From the NCBI GenBank assembly GCA_021838945.1, contig JAKCCH010000024.1, positions 1-35,721 on the forward strand: 35,721 nt of DNA. The letters are read 5' to 3'. The stretch is from Actinomycetes bacterium. GTDB lineage: Bacteria > Actinomycetota > Acidimicrobiia > Acidimicrobiales > Bog-793. The notes beneath the pieces are model-generated. The model saw nothing but the letters and a program-made list of their open reading frames with translations. It was not told the DNA's origin and did not search any database. A program made the translations under genes and the position numbers. Below, in pieces: positions 1-9,306 of this stretch (positions are counted from its first letter, which is position 1; each line of letters begins with the position of its first letter).

Positions 1-1
1 C

Positions 2-1816
2 AGCTGGCCGCCGGTCGAGGACCCGGCACGGCACCGCCGGCTCGTGCGGCGGCTCGTGGCCGCGCTCGTCGCCGCGATCGGAGTGCTCGACGTGGTCACG
101 GCGTTGCTCCCGCCCGAGGTCCGCGGGCGGCTCCATCCGTATCTCGGCTACGTGCCCCTCGAGGTGAGCGCAGCGGCCGGTGCTCTCGTCGGCCTCGCCG
201 GCATGGCGCTGCTCTTCGTGGCCCGCGGGCTCCGGCGCGGCCACCGGCTCGCCTGGTTCCTCGCCTCCGGCGTGCTCGCTCTCACGGCTGTCCTCCACAT
301 CGTCCGCCAAGGGGACCTTCCGGCGACGCTCGCATCACTGGCAGTGTTGGCCGCGCTCGTCTGGTCACGCGAGTCGTTCCGGTCCCGCTACGAGCCCGCC
401 GCCGTCAAGACCGCGCTGTGGACGCTCGCGGCCGGCGCCGTCGGCGTGTCGGTCGTCGTCACGGTCATCCTCGAGTTCGGCATCCAGTTCGACCGCGACC
501 ACGGGCCCCTCCCCTGGCCCACGGCCTTCGCGGCCGCCGTGGAGCGGCTCGTCGGCATCGACTCGATCGCGCTGCCGCATGTGGCCGCCACCTTCCTCAA
601 CCCCGCCGAGCTCGTCATCGGCGTCGGGCTCGCGCTCGTCGCCCTCGCGGTCGTCTTCCGTCCGGTGGCCGAGCGGAGGCGGGAAGGGTCTCACGGGCGG
701 GCGGTGCGCCGCGGCGGCCCGGCCGAGAGCGACTTCGACCGAGCGCGTGAGATCGTCATGCGACGGGCGAGCGGCACGCTCGACTACTTCACTCTTCGCA
801 ACGACAAGCAGCACTTCTTCGCCCGCGACGGCGTCGTCGCCTACGCCGTCCACAGCGGCGTGGCACTCGCGTCCCCGGACCCGATCTGCCCGCCCGAGGA
901 GCGAGCGTCCCTGTGGACGGCCTTCCGGAGGTTCGCCGACGAGCACGCATGGTCCGTCGCGGTCCTCGGCGCCGGCCAGGAGTGGCTGCCCATCTACCAG
1001 GGATCCGGGATGCGGGACCTCTACATCGGCGACGAGGCGGTCGTGGACGTGCGTACCCTCTCGCTCGCGGGCGGGACGAAGAAGGGACTGCGCCAAGCGG
1101 TCAACCGCATCGCCAAGTACGGCTACACGATCTCCTTCCACGACCCGGCGAACGTCGATGAGGCGCTCGCCGAGGCGCTACGCGACGTGATGGTGAAGAG
1201 CAGGCGAGGAGGGGTGGAGCGGGGTTTCTCGATGACGCTCGGCAGGATCTTCGACCCGGACGACACCGGCTTGCTGCTCGCCGTCGCCCATGGCCCCGGC
1301 GACGGTGCCCCACCCGTCGCCTTCTGCCAATTCGTGCCGGCGCCGGGCATCAAGGGCTACTCCCTCGACCTCATGAGGCGGGAGCCCGGCGACCACCCGA
1401 ACGGGCTCCTCGACTTCATCCTCGTGCGCACGATGGAGCGGCTCCGTGAGCAGGGCGATGAGGGGCTCGGGCTCAACTTCGCCATGATGCGGGCGGTGCT
1501 CGCCGGCGAGGCAGGTGGTGGGATCACGACGAAGGTCGAGCGTTTCGTGCTGAGGCGGATGTCGGATTCGATGCAGATTGAGTCGCTCTGGCGCTTCAAC
1601 GCCAAGTTCGATCCCGAGTGGCTGCCGCGCTACGTCGTCTGGGACGCAGCCGAGCACTCCCTCGCCGCTGCGCTCGCCATCGCCCGTGCGGAGAGCTTCT
1701 GGGAGCTGCCCCTCATCGGAAGGTTCCTCGTGCCAGCCGATGCCGGGTCGGATGCTCGGGAAGGCGCGGCGGCAGCTTCGTCCTCGGCCGCCTCGTCTTC
1801 GGCCGCCTCTTCGTGA
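2..1816 (+). CDS. Phosphatidylglycerol lysyltransferase/DUF2156-like membrane protein (5' end probably outside window)
   Basis: Hydrophobic N-terminal helices followed by a DUF2156-like catalytic region (LDYFTLRNDKQHFFARDGVVAYAVHSGVALASPDPICP...KGLRQAVNRIAKYGYTISFHDP). The frame is open to base 2 (SWPPVEDPARHRRLV...), so the ORF-track start at 44 may be internal. Ala/Ser-rich C-terminal tail. Confidence 0.8.
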   Translation, partial: SWPPVEDPARHRRLVRRLVAALVAAIGVLDVVTALLPPEVRGRLHPYLGYVPLEVSAAAGALVGLAGMALLFVARGLRRGHRLAWFLASGVLALTAVLHIVRQGDLPATLASLAVLAALVWSRESFRSRYEPAAVKTALWTLAAGAVGVSVVVTVILEFGIQFDRDHGPLPWPTAFAAAVERLVGIDSIALPHVAATFLNPAELVIGVGLALVALAVVFRPVAERRREGSHGRAVRRGGPAESDFDRAREIVMRRASGTLDYFTLRNDKQHFFARDGVVAYAVHSGVALASPDPICPPEERASLWTAFRRFADEHAWSVAVLGAGQEWLPIYQGSGMRDLYIGDEAVVDVRTLSLAGGTKKGLRQAVNRIAKYGYTISFHDPANVDEALAEALRDVMVKSRRGGVERGFSMTLGRIFDPDDTGLLLAVAHGPGDGAPPVAFCQFVPAPGIKGYSLDLMRREPGDHPNGLLDFILVRTMERLREQGDEGLGLNFAMMRAVLAGEAGGGITTKVERFVLRRMSDSMQIESLWRFNAKFDPEWLPRYVVWDAAEHSLAAALAIARAESFWELPLIGRFLVPADAGSDAREGAAAASSSAASSSAASS

Positions 1817-1870
1817 GCCCTGGGGGTTTCGACCTCCTGGAGGGCACGTCGCGGCGATCGCAGTCACACA

Positions 1871-2046
1871 GGCGTTCGCCTGCGACATGCCAGCTTCACG
1901 AATTGGGAGCCAGGCGCGGGATCGGCAAACTGTGAAGCCAGGCGTTCGCCGGCGACATGCCAGCTTCACGAATTGGGAGCCGGGGGCGGGATCTGCCAAC
2001 TGTGAAGCCAGGCGTTCGCCGGCGACATGCCAGCTTCACAAGTTGC
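1871..2046. repeat. 70-bp tandem repeat, about 2.5 copies, with internal inverted repeat
   Basis: GGCGTTCGCC(T/G)GCGACATGCCAGCTTCAC begins at 1871, 1941 and 2011 (exact 70-bp period). Each junction carries AACTGTGAAGC...GCTTCAC(A/G)A(A/G)TT arms. Confidence 0.9.
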
Positions 2047-2075
2047 CCCGCTGACCGGCGGAGCGGCCCTGATGC

Positions 2076-3854
2076 TCAGAATAGGAGCGAGGCGGCGTGG
2101 ACGAAGGCGAAGAGTGGCCCCGGCCAGATGCCGAGCACGACGGTGAACAGCACGGTGACGGCGATGCCGACGGCCGTGGTCGGTGCGAGGTCGAACGGAA
2201 GCGCCCGTGCGGGTGAGGGTGCGCCTCCTGCTCCCGCCGGCGCAGTCTCTCCGGCGTCCGGCTCCGTCGGCGCCGCCACCAGCGTCCCGGCCGTAGCCGT
2301 TGCCCCCGAAGCGACAGCGCCGCCGGCCCCACCCGGTGCGACCTCCAAGGCGCCGCCGGGAGCGCTCGCCATGGCAAGCTCCGGGTGCCCGGCGAGCGCC
2401 TCACCAGGCACCGCCGCCGAGCCAACACCGGCACCAACACCGGCGCCATCGTCAGCGCGAGCACCAGCACCGGACCCCTGCCCGTACATCACGAACACGA
2501 CCCGCAGGTAGAACCCAGCCGCCACCGCGCCCGTCAGCATGGCGATCACGGCGAGCGCGTAGGAGTGCGACTGCACCGCCGCCTCGACGACGTACAGCTT
2601 CCCGAGGAACCCCGTCGTGAAGGGTGCACCTGCCTGCGCTAGGAGCAGCACGGCGAATGCGAGCGCCAGCATGGGGTGGCTACGGGCGAGCCCGCGATAC
2701 GACTCGATCGCATGGTCCCGGTCGCCGCGCCGGCCGATCACGGTGATGATCGCGAAGCTCCCGAGCACGAGGAAGGCGTATACGAAGACGTAGTAGAGGC
2801 TGGCTGAGATCCCGGAGGCCGACGCCGCCTGCAGGCCGAGAAGGATGAACCCGGCGTGGTTGATCGAGGAATACGCCAGCATCCGCTTCACGTTGCGCTG
2901 CACGAGGCCGAGCACGGCCCCGAGCACGAGCGTCAGCACGGCGACGACCCACAACACGGGCTGCCAGGTCGCGGTGAGCGAGTGGAACGTCGAGAAGAAG
3001 ACCCGCAGCAACGCTGCGAAGCCGCCGACCTTCGCGATGGCCGCCATGTAGCCCGTCGCAGGAGTCGGGGCGCCCTGGTAGACGTCCGGCGTCCACATGT
3101 GGAACGGGACAGCGGCGATCTTGAAGAGGAACCCGACGAGGACGAGCCCCATCCCGGCGAGCAGGAGCCCGTCGTTCGTGCTGACGTTGTTCGCGAGGTA
3201 GCCGGCGATCTGGGCGAGGTTCGTCGAACCGGTCGCGCCATAGGTCAAGGCGATGCCGTACACGAATATCGCCGACGAGAAGGCCCCGAGGACGAAGTAC
3301 TTCATGCCCGCCTCGCCGGACTCCGCCCGGCGCTGGTCCATGGCTGCGAGGACGTACAGCGGGATGGACATGATCTCGAGCCCGAGGAAGATGACGATGA
3401 AGTCGTTCGCCGCGGCCATGAACATGGCCCCCGACGCGCCGAGCAGGGCGAGCGCGTGGTACTCGGGGCCGGCGATGCCCTCGCGCCGCAGGTAGCCGTC
3501 GGCGATGAACGACGACACGATGATGACGCAGGCCGAGAGGATGACGAATGCCGTCGAGAAACCATCGATCGACAACGCGTGCGCGATTGCCGTGAAGGGC
3601 CGTCCCTTGCCGTGGATCTTCTCCCACAGGACGATCCCCGAGACGAGGGCGGCGACGCCGGCGGCGGCCGAGAGCACCGTGTAGGCGAAGGTCGGGAGGT
3701 GGCGGACCGAGAGCGCCCCGGCCGCGAGCATGAGCAGCGCCCCACCGATCAGGATGAGCTCGGGCAGGATCGCGGTGTAGTCGATGTGCGGGATGGAGAA
3801 CGCGCCCGAGCTCGCGACCGAGCCGACGAGCGCCCCGAGCAGGCTCGCGATCAC
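2076..3854 (-). CDS. nuoN: NADH-quinone oxidoreductase subunit N
   Basis: 592 aa multi-TM antiporter-like protein (MWTPDVYQGAPTPATGYMAAIAKVGGFAALLRV...LAYSSINHAGFILLG), last gene of nuo order A-N. Has an Ala/Gly-rich insertion near the C-terminus. Confidence 0.95.
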   Translation of the reverse strand: MIASLLGALVGSVASSGAFSIPHIDYTAILPELILIGGALLMLAAGALSVRHLPTFAYTVLSAAAGVAALVSGIVLWEKIHGKGRPFTAIAHALSIDGFSTAFVILSACVIIVSSFIADGYLRREGIAGPEYHALALLGASGAMFMAAANDFIVIFLGLEIMSIPLYVLAAMDQRRAESGEAGMKYFVLGAFSSAIFVYGIALTYGATGSTNLAQIAGYLANNVSTNDGLLLAGMGLVLVGFLFKIAAVPFHMWTPDVYQGAPTPATGYMAAIAKVGGFAALLRVFFSTFHSLTATWQPVLWVVAVLTLVLGAVLGLVQRNVKRMLAYSSINHAGFILLGLQAASASGISASLYYVFVYAFLVLGSFAIITVIGRRGDRDHAIESYRGLARSHPMLALAFAVLLLAQAGAPFTTGFLGKLYVVEAAVQSHSYALAVIAMLTGAVAAGFYLRVVFVMYGQGSGAGARADDGAGVGAGVGSAAVPGEALAGHPELAMASAPGGALEVAPGGAGGAVASGATATAGTLVAAPTEPDAGETAPAGAGGAPSPARALPFDLAPTTAVGIAVTVLFTVVLGIWPGPLFAFVHAASLLF

Positions 3855-5488
3855 GACCCGGACCCCTGGGATCCGTCGGCAGCCCCGCCTGACCCGCCTG
3901 ACCCGCCTGACCCGCCTGACCCGCCTGACCCGCCCGACCCGCCCGACCCGTGCGACACGTGAGCTGTCAGCACGGGCTTCCCCGTCGTCGGGATCTTCGG
4001 GTGCGCCACCTGCTCGATGTGCGCCACGAGCCGATCGACCGATGGTGTTATCCGGCTGAGCACAGGACCCGGGAACACGCCGAGGAACACGATGATCGCC
4101 ACGAGCGGCGCCATGTAGAGACCCTCACGCCACGTCATCTCGGTGAAGCCGGCCTCCTTCGCCGTCGGAACGCCATGGAAGACCTGCTGGTAGGCCCACA
4201 ACATGTAAACAGCGGCGACGACCACTCCCGCCGTGGCGACCACCGCCCACCATCGGTGGGTGAGGAAAGTGCCTGACAGGATCAGGAACTCGCCGACGAA
4301 GCCGTTCAGCCCGGGCACGCCGATCGAGGCCAGCATCGTCAACGTGAAGACGCCGGCGAGCACCGGCGCCTTGGACTGGAGCCCTGTCAGATCGGTCGTC
4401 GAGAACGAACCGAGGCGCCGGTAGATCATGGCGATGAGAAGGAAGAGAGCAGCGGTGTAGATGCCGTGGTTCACCATCTGCAAGACGGCGCCGGACAACG
4501 CCGGCCCGGTCAGCGCGAACGCGCCGACGACGATGAAGCCGAGGTGCGCGAGCGACGAGTAGGCCACGAGCCGCTTCAGGTCACGCTGCACCGCCGCGAC
4601 GATGCCGCCGTAGATGATCCCGATCACGCCGAGGGTGAGCAGCAGCGGCGCGAGGGTCACGACCGCCTTCGGGAACAGCTCCAGATCGAAACGCACGATC
4701 CCGTACGTCCCGAGTTTGGCCATCACTCCCGCGAGGATGACGCTCCCGGTTGCCGGCGACTCCCGGTAGGCATCGGGCGACCACGTGTGGAACGGGAAGA
4801 TCGGCGCCTTCACAGCGAAGGCGACCGTGAACGCGAGCAGGAGCAGGACGCCAGCCGTTCCCGACAGGCGGGTGGAAGCGAGCGCCCGGACGTCGAAGGT
4901 GGTGACGCCTGTCTGCTCCGCGTGGAGGGCGACCACCGCCAGGATTCCCACCAGCAGGAAGGCCGAGGCGGCGAGTGTGTAGAGGAAGAACTTCGTCGCC
5001 GCGTAGCCGCGCCGCTCGTGTCCCCATCCCGAGACGAGGAAGTAGATCGGCACGAGCGTCAGCTCGAAGAACAGGAAGAACACGAGCAGGTCGAGCGAGA
5101 GGAAGCTTCCGAGGCAGCCCGCCTCGAGCAGGAGAAGCCACGCCACGAAGGACTTGTCGCCGTCGCGCCCCGCGCCCGACCCGCCGAGAGCGATCGGGAA
5201 GAGCACTGCGGTCATCAGCACGAGGAAGAGCGAGATCCCGTCGACGCCGAGCGACCACGAGATCCCGAGTGACGAGATCCACGGGTGCACCGACACCATC
5301 TGGAAGCCGGCGGTGTGGCCGGCGAATGCCGCAGTCGTCGCAGCGGCGAACCCGAGCGTGGCGATGGTCCCGGCCCAGCCGACGAAACGGATGGCAGCCT
5401 TGGCGAACGAAGGCAGCAGCGCCGCCACGAGGGCTGCACCTGCCGGCAGCAGCACGAGGACGTTCAGGTACGGGAACCCGCCGCTCAC
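3851..5488 (-). CDS. nuoM: NADH-quinone oxidoreductase subunit M
   Basis: 545 aa; FHTWSPDAYRESPATGSVILAGVMAKLGTYGIVRF...LVAYSSLAHLGFIVVG; Gly-Gly-Ser repeat at C-terminus. Confidence 0.95.
   Translation of the reverse strand: MSGGFPYLNVLVLLPAGAALVAALLPSFAKAAIRFVGWAGTIATLGFAAATTAAFAGHTAGFQMVSVHPWISSLGISWSLGVDGISLFLVLMTAVLFPIALGGSGAGRDGDKSFVAWLLLLEAGCLGSFLSLDLLVFFLFFELTLVPIYFLVSGWGHERRGYAATKFFLYTLAASAFLLVGILAVVALHAEQTGVTTFDVRALASTRLSGTAGVLLLLAFTVAFAVKAPIFPFHTWSPDAYRESPATGSVILAGVMAKLGTYGIVRFDLELFPKAVVTLAPLLLTLGVIGIIYGGIVAAVQRDLKRLVAYSSLAHLGFIVVGAFALTGPALSGAVLQMVNHGIYTAALFLLIAMIYRRLGSFSTTDLTGLQSKAPVLAGVFTLTMLASIGVPGLNGFVGEFLILSGTFLTHRWWAVVATAGVVVAAVYMLWAYQQVFHGVPTAKEAGFTEMTWREGLYMAPLVAIIVFLGVFPGPVLSRITPSVDRLVAHIEQVAHPKIPTTGKPVLTAHVSHGSGGSGGSGGSGGSGGSGGSGGAADGSQGSGS
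3891..3944. repeat. 9-bp tandem repeat, GACCCGCC(T/C) x6, inside the 3' end of nuoM
   Basis: Six consecutive 9-mers read directly; on the minus strand they encode (GGS)n. Confidence 0.95.
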
Positions 5489-7488
5489 GAGACCGACCTC
5501 GAGACGACGTAAGCCAGCAGCACGACGAGCCCGGCCATGACACCGAGGGCGTAGTTGCGGACGTAGCCCGTTTGAACCTTGCGCAACACGCCTCCGCCGG
5601 ACCGGAACAGCCCGGCGACCCCGTTCACCGCGCCGTCGATGACCCGGTTCTCGACCACTGCGGAAGTGAAGGCGGCGAACACGGTCGATGTGCGGGCGAT
5701 CAGGCGGTCATAGCCGAAGTCGATGAACCAGGCCCGCTGCAGGAAGGTCGGCTCGACCTCGGGACGGTCGACGGCCGAACGCCAGAGGGCGATGGCCAAC
5801 CCGACACCGAGCACGGCGAGGGCCGCGTCGACGCAGGCGAACAGCACCTGTGTGCCCGCACCGAAGTGGTGGTTGAACAGGCTCCGGCTCACGACGGGGT
5901 CCAGCCAGCGTTCGAGGAAGACGAGGTTCGGGTGGAAGGGCAGGTTGATGATGCCTCCCACGAACGAGCAGACGGCGAGCACGACGAGCGGGACCGTCAT
6001 GACCCATGCCGGGTCGTGCGGATGGAGCTCGCGCTGCGACACCCGCTCGTGCGACACGTTCGGGTTCGAGGTGTCCGCCTCCTCCTGCGCGTGTCCGGAG
6101 GCCGGTGGCGTCGAGGCGTGCGACACGACCGCTCCGTGGCCGTCCCCGCTCGCCCGCGCCTCTACCCAGCGGGCGTTCCCCGAGAAGACGAGCATGTAGC
6201 AGCGGCCGATGTAGTAGGCCGTCAGCACCGCCGTCAGTGCTCCGAGGGCATACAACCACGGGCTGAAGCCGTAGGCGTTCAAGAGCACGTCGCCCTTCGC
6301 CCAGAAGCCGGCGAGCGGCGGCACCCCGCCGATCGCCAACCACGCGACGAGGAAGGTGATCCAGGTGATCGGCATCACCGCCCGAAGGCCGCCCATCAGC
6401 TTGGTGTTCTGTTCGTCGTTCATGGCATGGATGACCGAGCCCGCCCCGAGGAACAGCAGCGCCTTGTAGAAGGCGTGCGCAAGCATGAGGAAGATGGCCG
6501 CCACGTAGGCGCCCACGCCGGCGGCGAGGAACATGTAGCCGAGCTGCGAGATCGTCGAGTAGGCGAGGATCTTCTTGACGTCGTTCTGCGCGCAGGCGAT
6601 CGTCGCCCCGAGGAAAGCGGTGACCGCGCCGATGATGGCGACCGTGTGGGCGGCGTCCGGCGCCCGGAACAGGATCGGGTTGATCCGGCACATCAGATAG
6701 ACGCCGGCAGTCACCATCGTCGCTGCGTGGATGAGAGCCGACACCGGCGTGGGGCCCTCCATCGCATCGGCGAGCCACGGGTAGAGGGGGAGCTGCGCCG
6801 ACTTGCCCACCGCCCCGAGGAACAGCAGGAGGGCGATCGCGGTCAGCGACGCCCCGCTCACGTGACCGAGACGGGAGAAGACCGTGGTGTACTGGAGCGA
6901 GCCGGTCCGCTCGTACACGAGGAACATGCCGACCAGGAACCCGGCGTCACCGATCCGGTTGAAGATCATCGCCTTCTTGCCGGCGCTCGCCGCGCTCGGC
7001 CGATCGAACCAGAAGGCGATGAGGAAGTACGAGCAGACGCCGACGCCCTCCCAACCGAGGAACGTCATGACGAGGTTGCCGCCGAGGACGAGCAGCAGCA
7101 TCGACGACACGAACAGGTTCATGTAGAGGAAGAATTTCGGCAACTGCGGGTCGTGCTCCATGTAGCCGATGGAGTAGAGGTGGATGAGCGTCGAGACACC
7201 CGTCACGAACAGCGCCATCGTCATCGACAGCGGGTCGACGAGGATTCCCGCCGTCACGTGCAGCCGGTCGACCGAGAACCAGGTCCACCAGGTCTGGTCG
7301 AAGGACCGGTGAGCCGGCGCCTGCTGGAAGAGCCCGGCGAAGACGATCACCGTCACGACGAAGCTCGCGGCCACCATCGCAGTGCCGAGCCAGCCCGCGA
7401 CTGGGTTGCCGAGGCGCCTGCCGGCGAGCGCCAGCACCGCGAACCCGGCGAGCGGGAAGAGCGGGATCAGGAAGGCGGCGTGCAGCAC
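5485..7488 (-). CDS. nuoL: NADH-quinone oxidoreductase subunit L
   Basis: GWEGVGVCSYFLIAFWFDRPSAASAGKKAMIFNRIGDAGFLVGM...LADAMEGPTPVSALIHAATMVTAGVYLMCR. GTG start at 7488 (VLHAAFLIPLFPLAGF) chosen because it fits next to the nuoK stop; the ORF-track start at 7701 is over-extended. Confidence 0.93.
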   Translation of the reverse strand: MLHAAFLIPLFPLAGFAVLALAGRRLGNPVAGWLGTAMVAASFVVTVIVFAGLFQQAPAHRSFDQTWWTWFSVDRLHVTAGILVDPLSMTMALFVTGVSTLIHLYSIGYMEHDPQLPKFFLYMNLFVSSMLLLVLGGNLVMTFLGWEGVGVCSYFLIAFWFDRPSAASAGKKAMIFNRIGDAGFLVGMFLVYERTGSLQYTTVFSRLGHVSGASLTAIALLLFLGAVGKSAQLPLYPWLADAMEGPTPVSALIHAATMVTAGVYLMCRINPILFRAPDAAHTVAIIGAVTAFLGATIACAQNDVKKILAYSTISQLGYMFLAAGVGAYVAAIFLMLAHAFYKALLFLGAGSVIHAMNDEQNTKLMGGLRAVMPITWITFLVAWLAIGGVPPLAGFWAKGDVLLNAYGFSPWLYALGALTAVLTAYYIGRCYMLVFSGNARWVEARASGDGHGAVVSHASTPPASGHAQEEADTSNPNVSHERVSQRELHPHDPAWVMTVPLVVLAVCSFVGGIINLPFHPNLVFLERWLDPVVSRSLFNHHFGAGTQVLFACVDAALAVLGVGLAIALWRSAVDRPEVEPTFLQRAWFIDFGYDRLIARTSTVFAAFTSAVVENRVIDGAVNGVAGLFRSGGGVLRKVQTGYVRNYALGVMAGLVVLLAYVVSRSVS

Positions 7489-7496
7489 GAGCCCCG

Positions 7497-7802
7497 CTAT
7501 CCCTTCAGCACGTGGATGTCGTCGGCCGTGGCGCCCACGCGACGCCGGAAGATGGCAACGATGATGCCGAGTCCCACGACGACCTCGGCTGCCGCCACGA
7601 CGAGCACGAAGAACACCGCCGCCTGCCCCGCGACGTCGTTCAGCTCGCGGGCGAACGTCACGAAGGCGAGGTTCGCGGCGTTGAGCATGAGCTCGACGCA
7701 CATGAACATGACGAGGACGTTCCTCCGGACGAGCAGACCGATGGCACCGATCGTGAACAGCACCGCCGACAACGTCAGGTAGAAGCTCGCCGGGACGCTC
7801 AT
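7497..7802 (-). CDS. nuoK: NADH-quinone oxidoreductase subunit K
   Basis: 101 aa, three TM helices, [21 protein letters not shown]...[27 protein letters not shown]. Confidence 0.95.
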   Translation of the reverse strand: MSVPASFYLTLSAVLFTIGAIGLLVRRNVLVMFMCVELMLNAANLAFVTFARELNDVAGQAAVFFVLVVAAAEVVVGLGIIVAIFRRRVGATADDIHVLKG

Positions 7803-8617
7803 GACTCCCGCCTCTGTACGATGCTCACGCCTTCTGCCTCCTTCAATACGGCCCCGAAGGGTTCGCCGGCGGTCACGAGCTCGCCGGCCGCCCGCTCTGC
7901 TTGGATCGACTGCTCCGGGCTGACCGCCCCAGCGCTCCCGGCCCCGGCGCTCCCGGCCCCGGCCCCCGCCCCGCCACGACCCGCCGACCCGCCGCCACCT
8001 GCCACGATCTCACCGGAGTCGACCCGCGGCCCGATGCTCGGGTCGACGTCCTCACCCGAGCCCCGCGGGCGCCGGGCGAGCACAACCGCGCCGATGACGG
8101 CGATGACGAGCAGGGCGGAGGTGATCTCGAAGGGTAGGAGGTAGCTCGTGAAGACGGACCGCCCGAGCACCGCCACGTTTGCCTGGCCCGTGCCGTGCAG
8201 CGGCCCGGCGACCGTGTGCGCGCCGGTCGGCCACTTGCCGCGGGCGAGCAGGATGACCTCGGCGAGGCCGAGCACTCCGAGCGCCACCGCCAGCCAGCGC
8301 TGTGCAGGCATGGGCTCGGCGGCAATGGACTCGTTGCGGTCGACGCCGAGCAGCATGATCACGAACAGGAACAGCACGACGATGGCGCCGGCGTAGACGA
8401 TCACCTGTACCGCTGCGAGGAACTGGGCATCCTCCTCGACGAACAGCACCGCCACACCGAACAGCGTCATGATCAGCATGAGGGCCGAGTGCACCGGGTT
8501 GCGCGACAGCACGACACCGAGCGCGCCGACGACCGAGATGATGGCAGCGACCGCGAACGTGAGGGCGTCCGGCACCGTTGCGGTGGCGAGCAGGCCGCCG
8601 GCCAGGGCGCCGTGCAT
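7799..8617 (-). CDS. nuoJ: NADH-quinone oxidoreductase subunit J
   Basis: Start at [10 protein letters not shown] (CAT at 8615-8617); [51 protein letters not shown]; Gly/Ala/Ser-rich C-terminal extension. Confidence 0.93.
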   Translation of the reverse strand: MHGALAGGLLATATVPDALTFAVAAIISVVGALGVVLSRNPVHSALMLIMTLFGVAVLFVEEDAQFLAAVQVIVYAGAIVVLFLFVIMLLGVDRNESIAAEPMPAQRWLAVALGVLGLAEVILLARGKWPTGAHTVAGPLHGTGQANVAVLGRSVFTSYLLPFEITSALLVIAVIGAVVLARRPRGSGEDVDPSIGPRVDSGEIVAGGGGSAGRGGAGAGAGSAGAGSAGAVSPEQSIQAERAAGELVTAGEPFGAVLKEAEGVSIVQRRES

Positions 8618-9306
8618 CAGATGACCTTGCCTCCGGCTCGCCGTGGGATCTTCGTACGCTCGACGGCCCGGACCGAGATGTTCCCGGTCGCCTCGTCGTC
8701 GCGCTTCCCGCTCTGGCCCCCCTCGGGCGGCCGCACGCCGTAGCCGAGCTCGCCGGACCACTGCACGCGGCCCTCGTACTCGGCCGAGCCCGCCGGGGAT
8801 GTCGCCCGCATCCAGCCGGAGGTGTGCTGGTCCTCGCCTTCCCGCCAGTCCTCCCAGGGCAGGTGTTGCGGCAGCCCGTCGTCGTCCACGAGCAGCTCCT
8901 CGCGCGTGTAGATCGCGTCAGCGCGGCTCACGAAGGAGAACTCGAACATCTTCGACTCGGTGATCGCCTCGGTCGGGCAGGCCTCGACGCACATGTCGCA
9001 GTGGATGCAGCGAAGGAAGTTGATCTCGTAGACGAACCCGTACCGCTCGCCCGGCGACACGGGCGCGTCGGGCGGGTTGTCCTTCCCGCGCACGTAGATG
9101 CAGTCGGCGGGGCACACCGCCGCGCACAGCTCGCAGCCGATGCACTTCTCCATCCCGTCCTCGTAGCGGTTGAGGACGTGGCGCCCGTGGATGCGTGGCG
9201 GCTTCGGCTGTTTCTCCTTCGGGTACTCGTGGGTGACCCGTGGCTCGAGCACCTGCCGGAGCGTCACCTTGAACCCACCGAAGAAACTCGGCAACAGCCC
9301 GCTCAC
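8617..9306 (-). CDS. nuoI: NADH-quinone oxidoreductase subunit I (2x 4Fe-4S ferredoxin)
   Basis: CIGCELCAAVCPADCIYV and CIHCDMCVEACPTEAI motifs. Confidence 0.95.
   Translation of the reverse strand: MSGLLPSFFGGFKVTLRQVLEPRVTHEYPKEKQPKPPRIHGRHVLNRYEDGMEKCIGCELCAAVCPADCIYVRGKDNPPDAPVSPGERYGFVYEINFLRCIHCDMCVEACPTEAITESKMFEFSFVSRADAIYTREELLVDDDGLPQHLPWEDWREGEDQHTSGWMRATSPAGSAEYEGRVQWSGELGYGVRPPEGGQSGKRDDEATGNISVRAVERTKIPRRAGGKVI

Noticed and set aside
1871-2046. CRISPR array
   Set aside because: The 70-bp units are contiguous and near-identical throughout, with no unique spacers and no cas genes nearby.
1578-2511. Plus-strand ORFs 1578-2054 and 1957-2511 spanning the 70-bp repeats
   Set aside because: They translate palindromic repeats or antisense nuoN, and have no recognisable domain.
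4975-7782. 935-aa plus-strand ORF and other long antisense ORFs (e.g. 2856-3962, 10796-12322, 13158-15065, 19955-21487, 21611-23350, 26448-28280)
   Set aside because: They lie opposite or out of frame with well-supported genes, are Arg/Pro/Ala/His-rich with no recognisable domain, and are expected by-products of high-GC codon bias.
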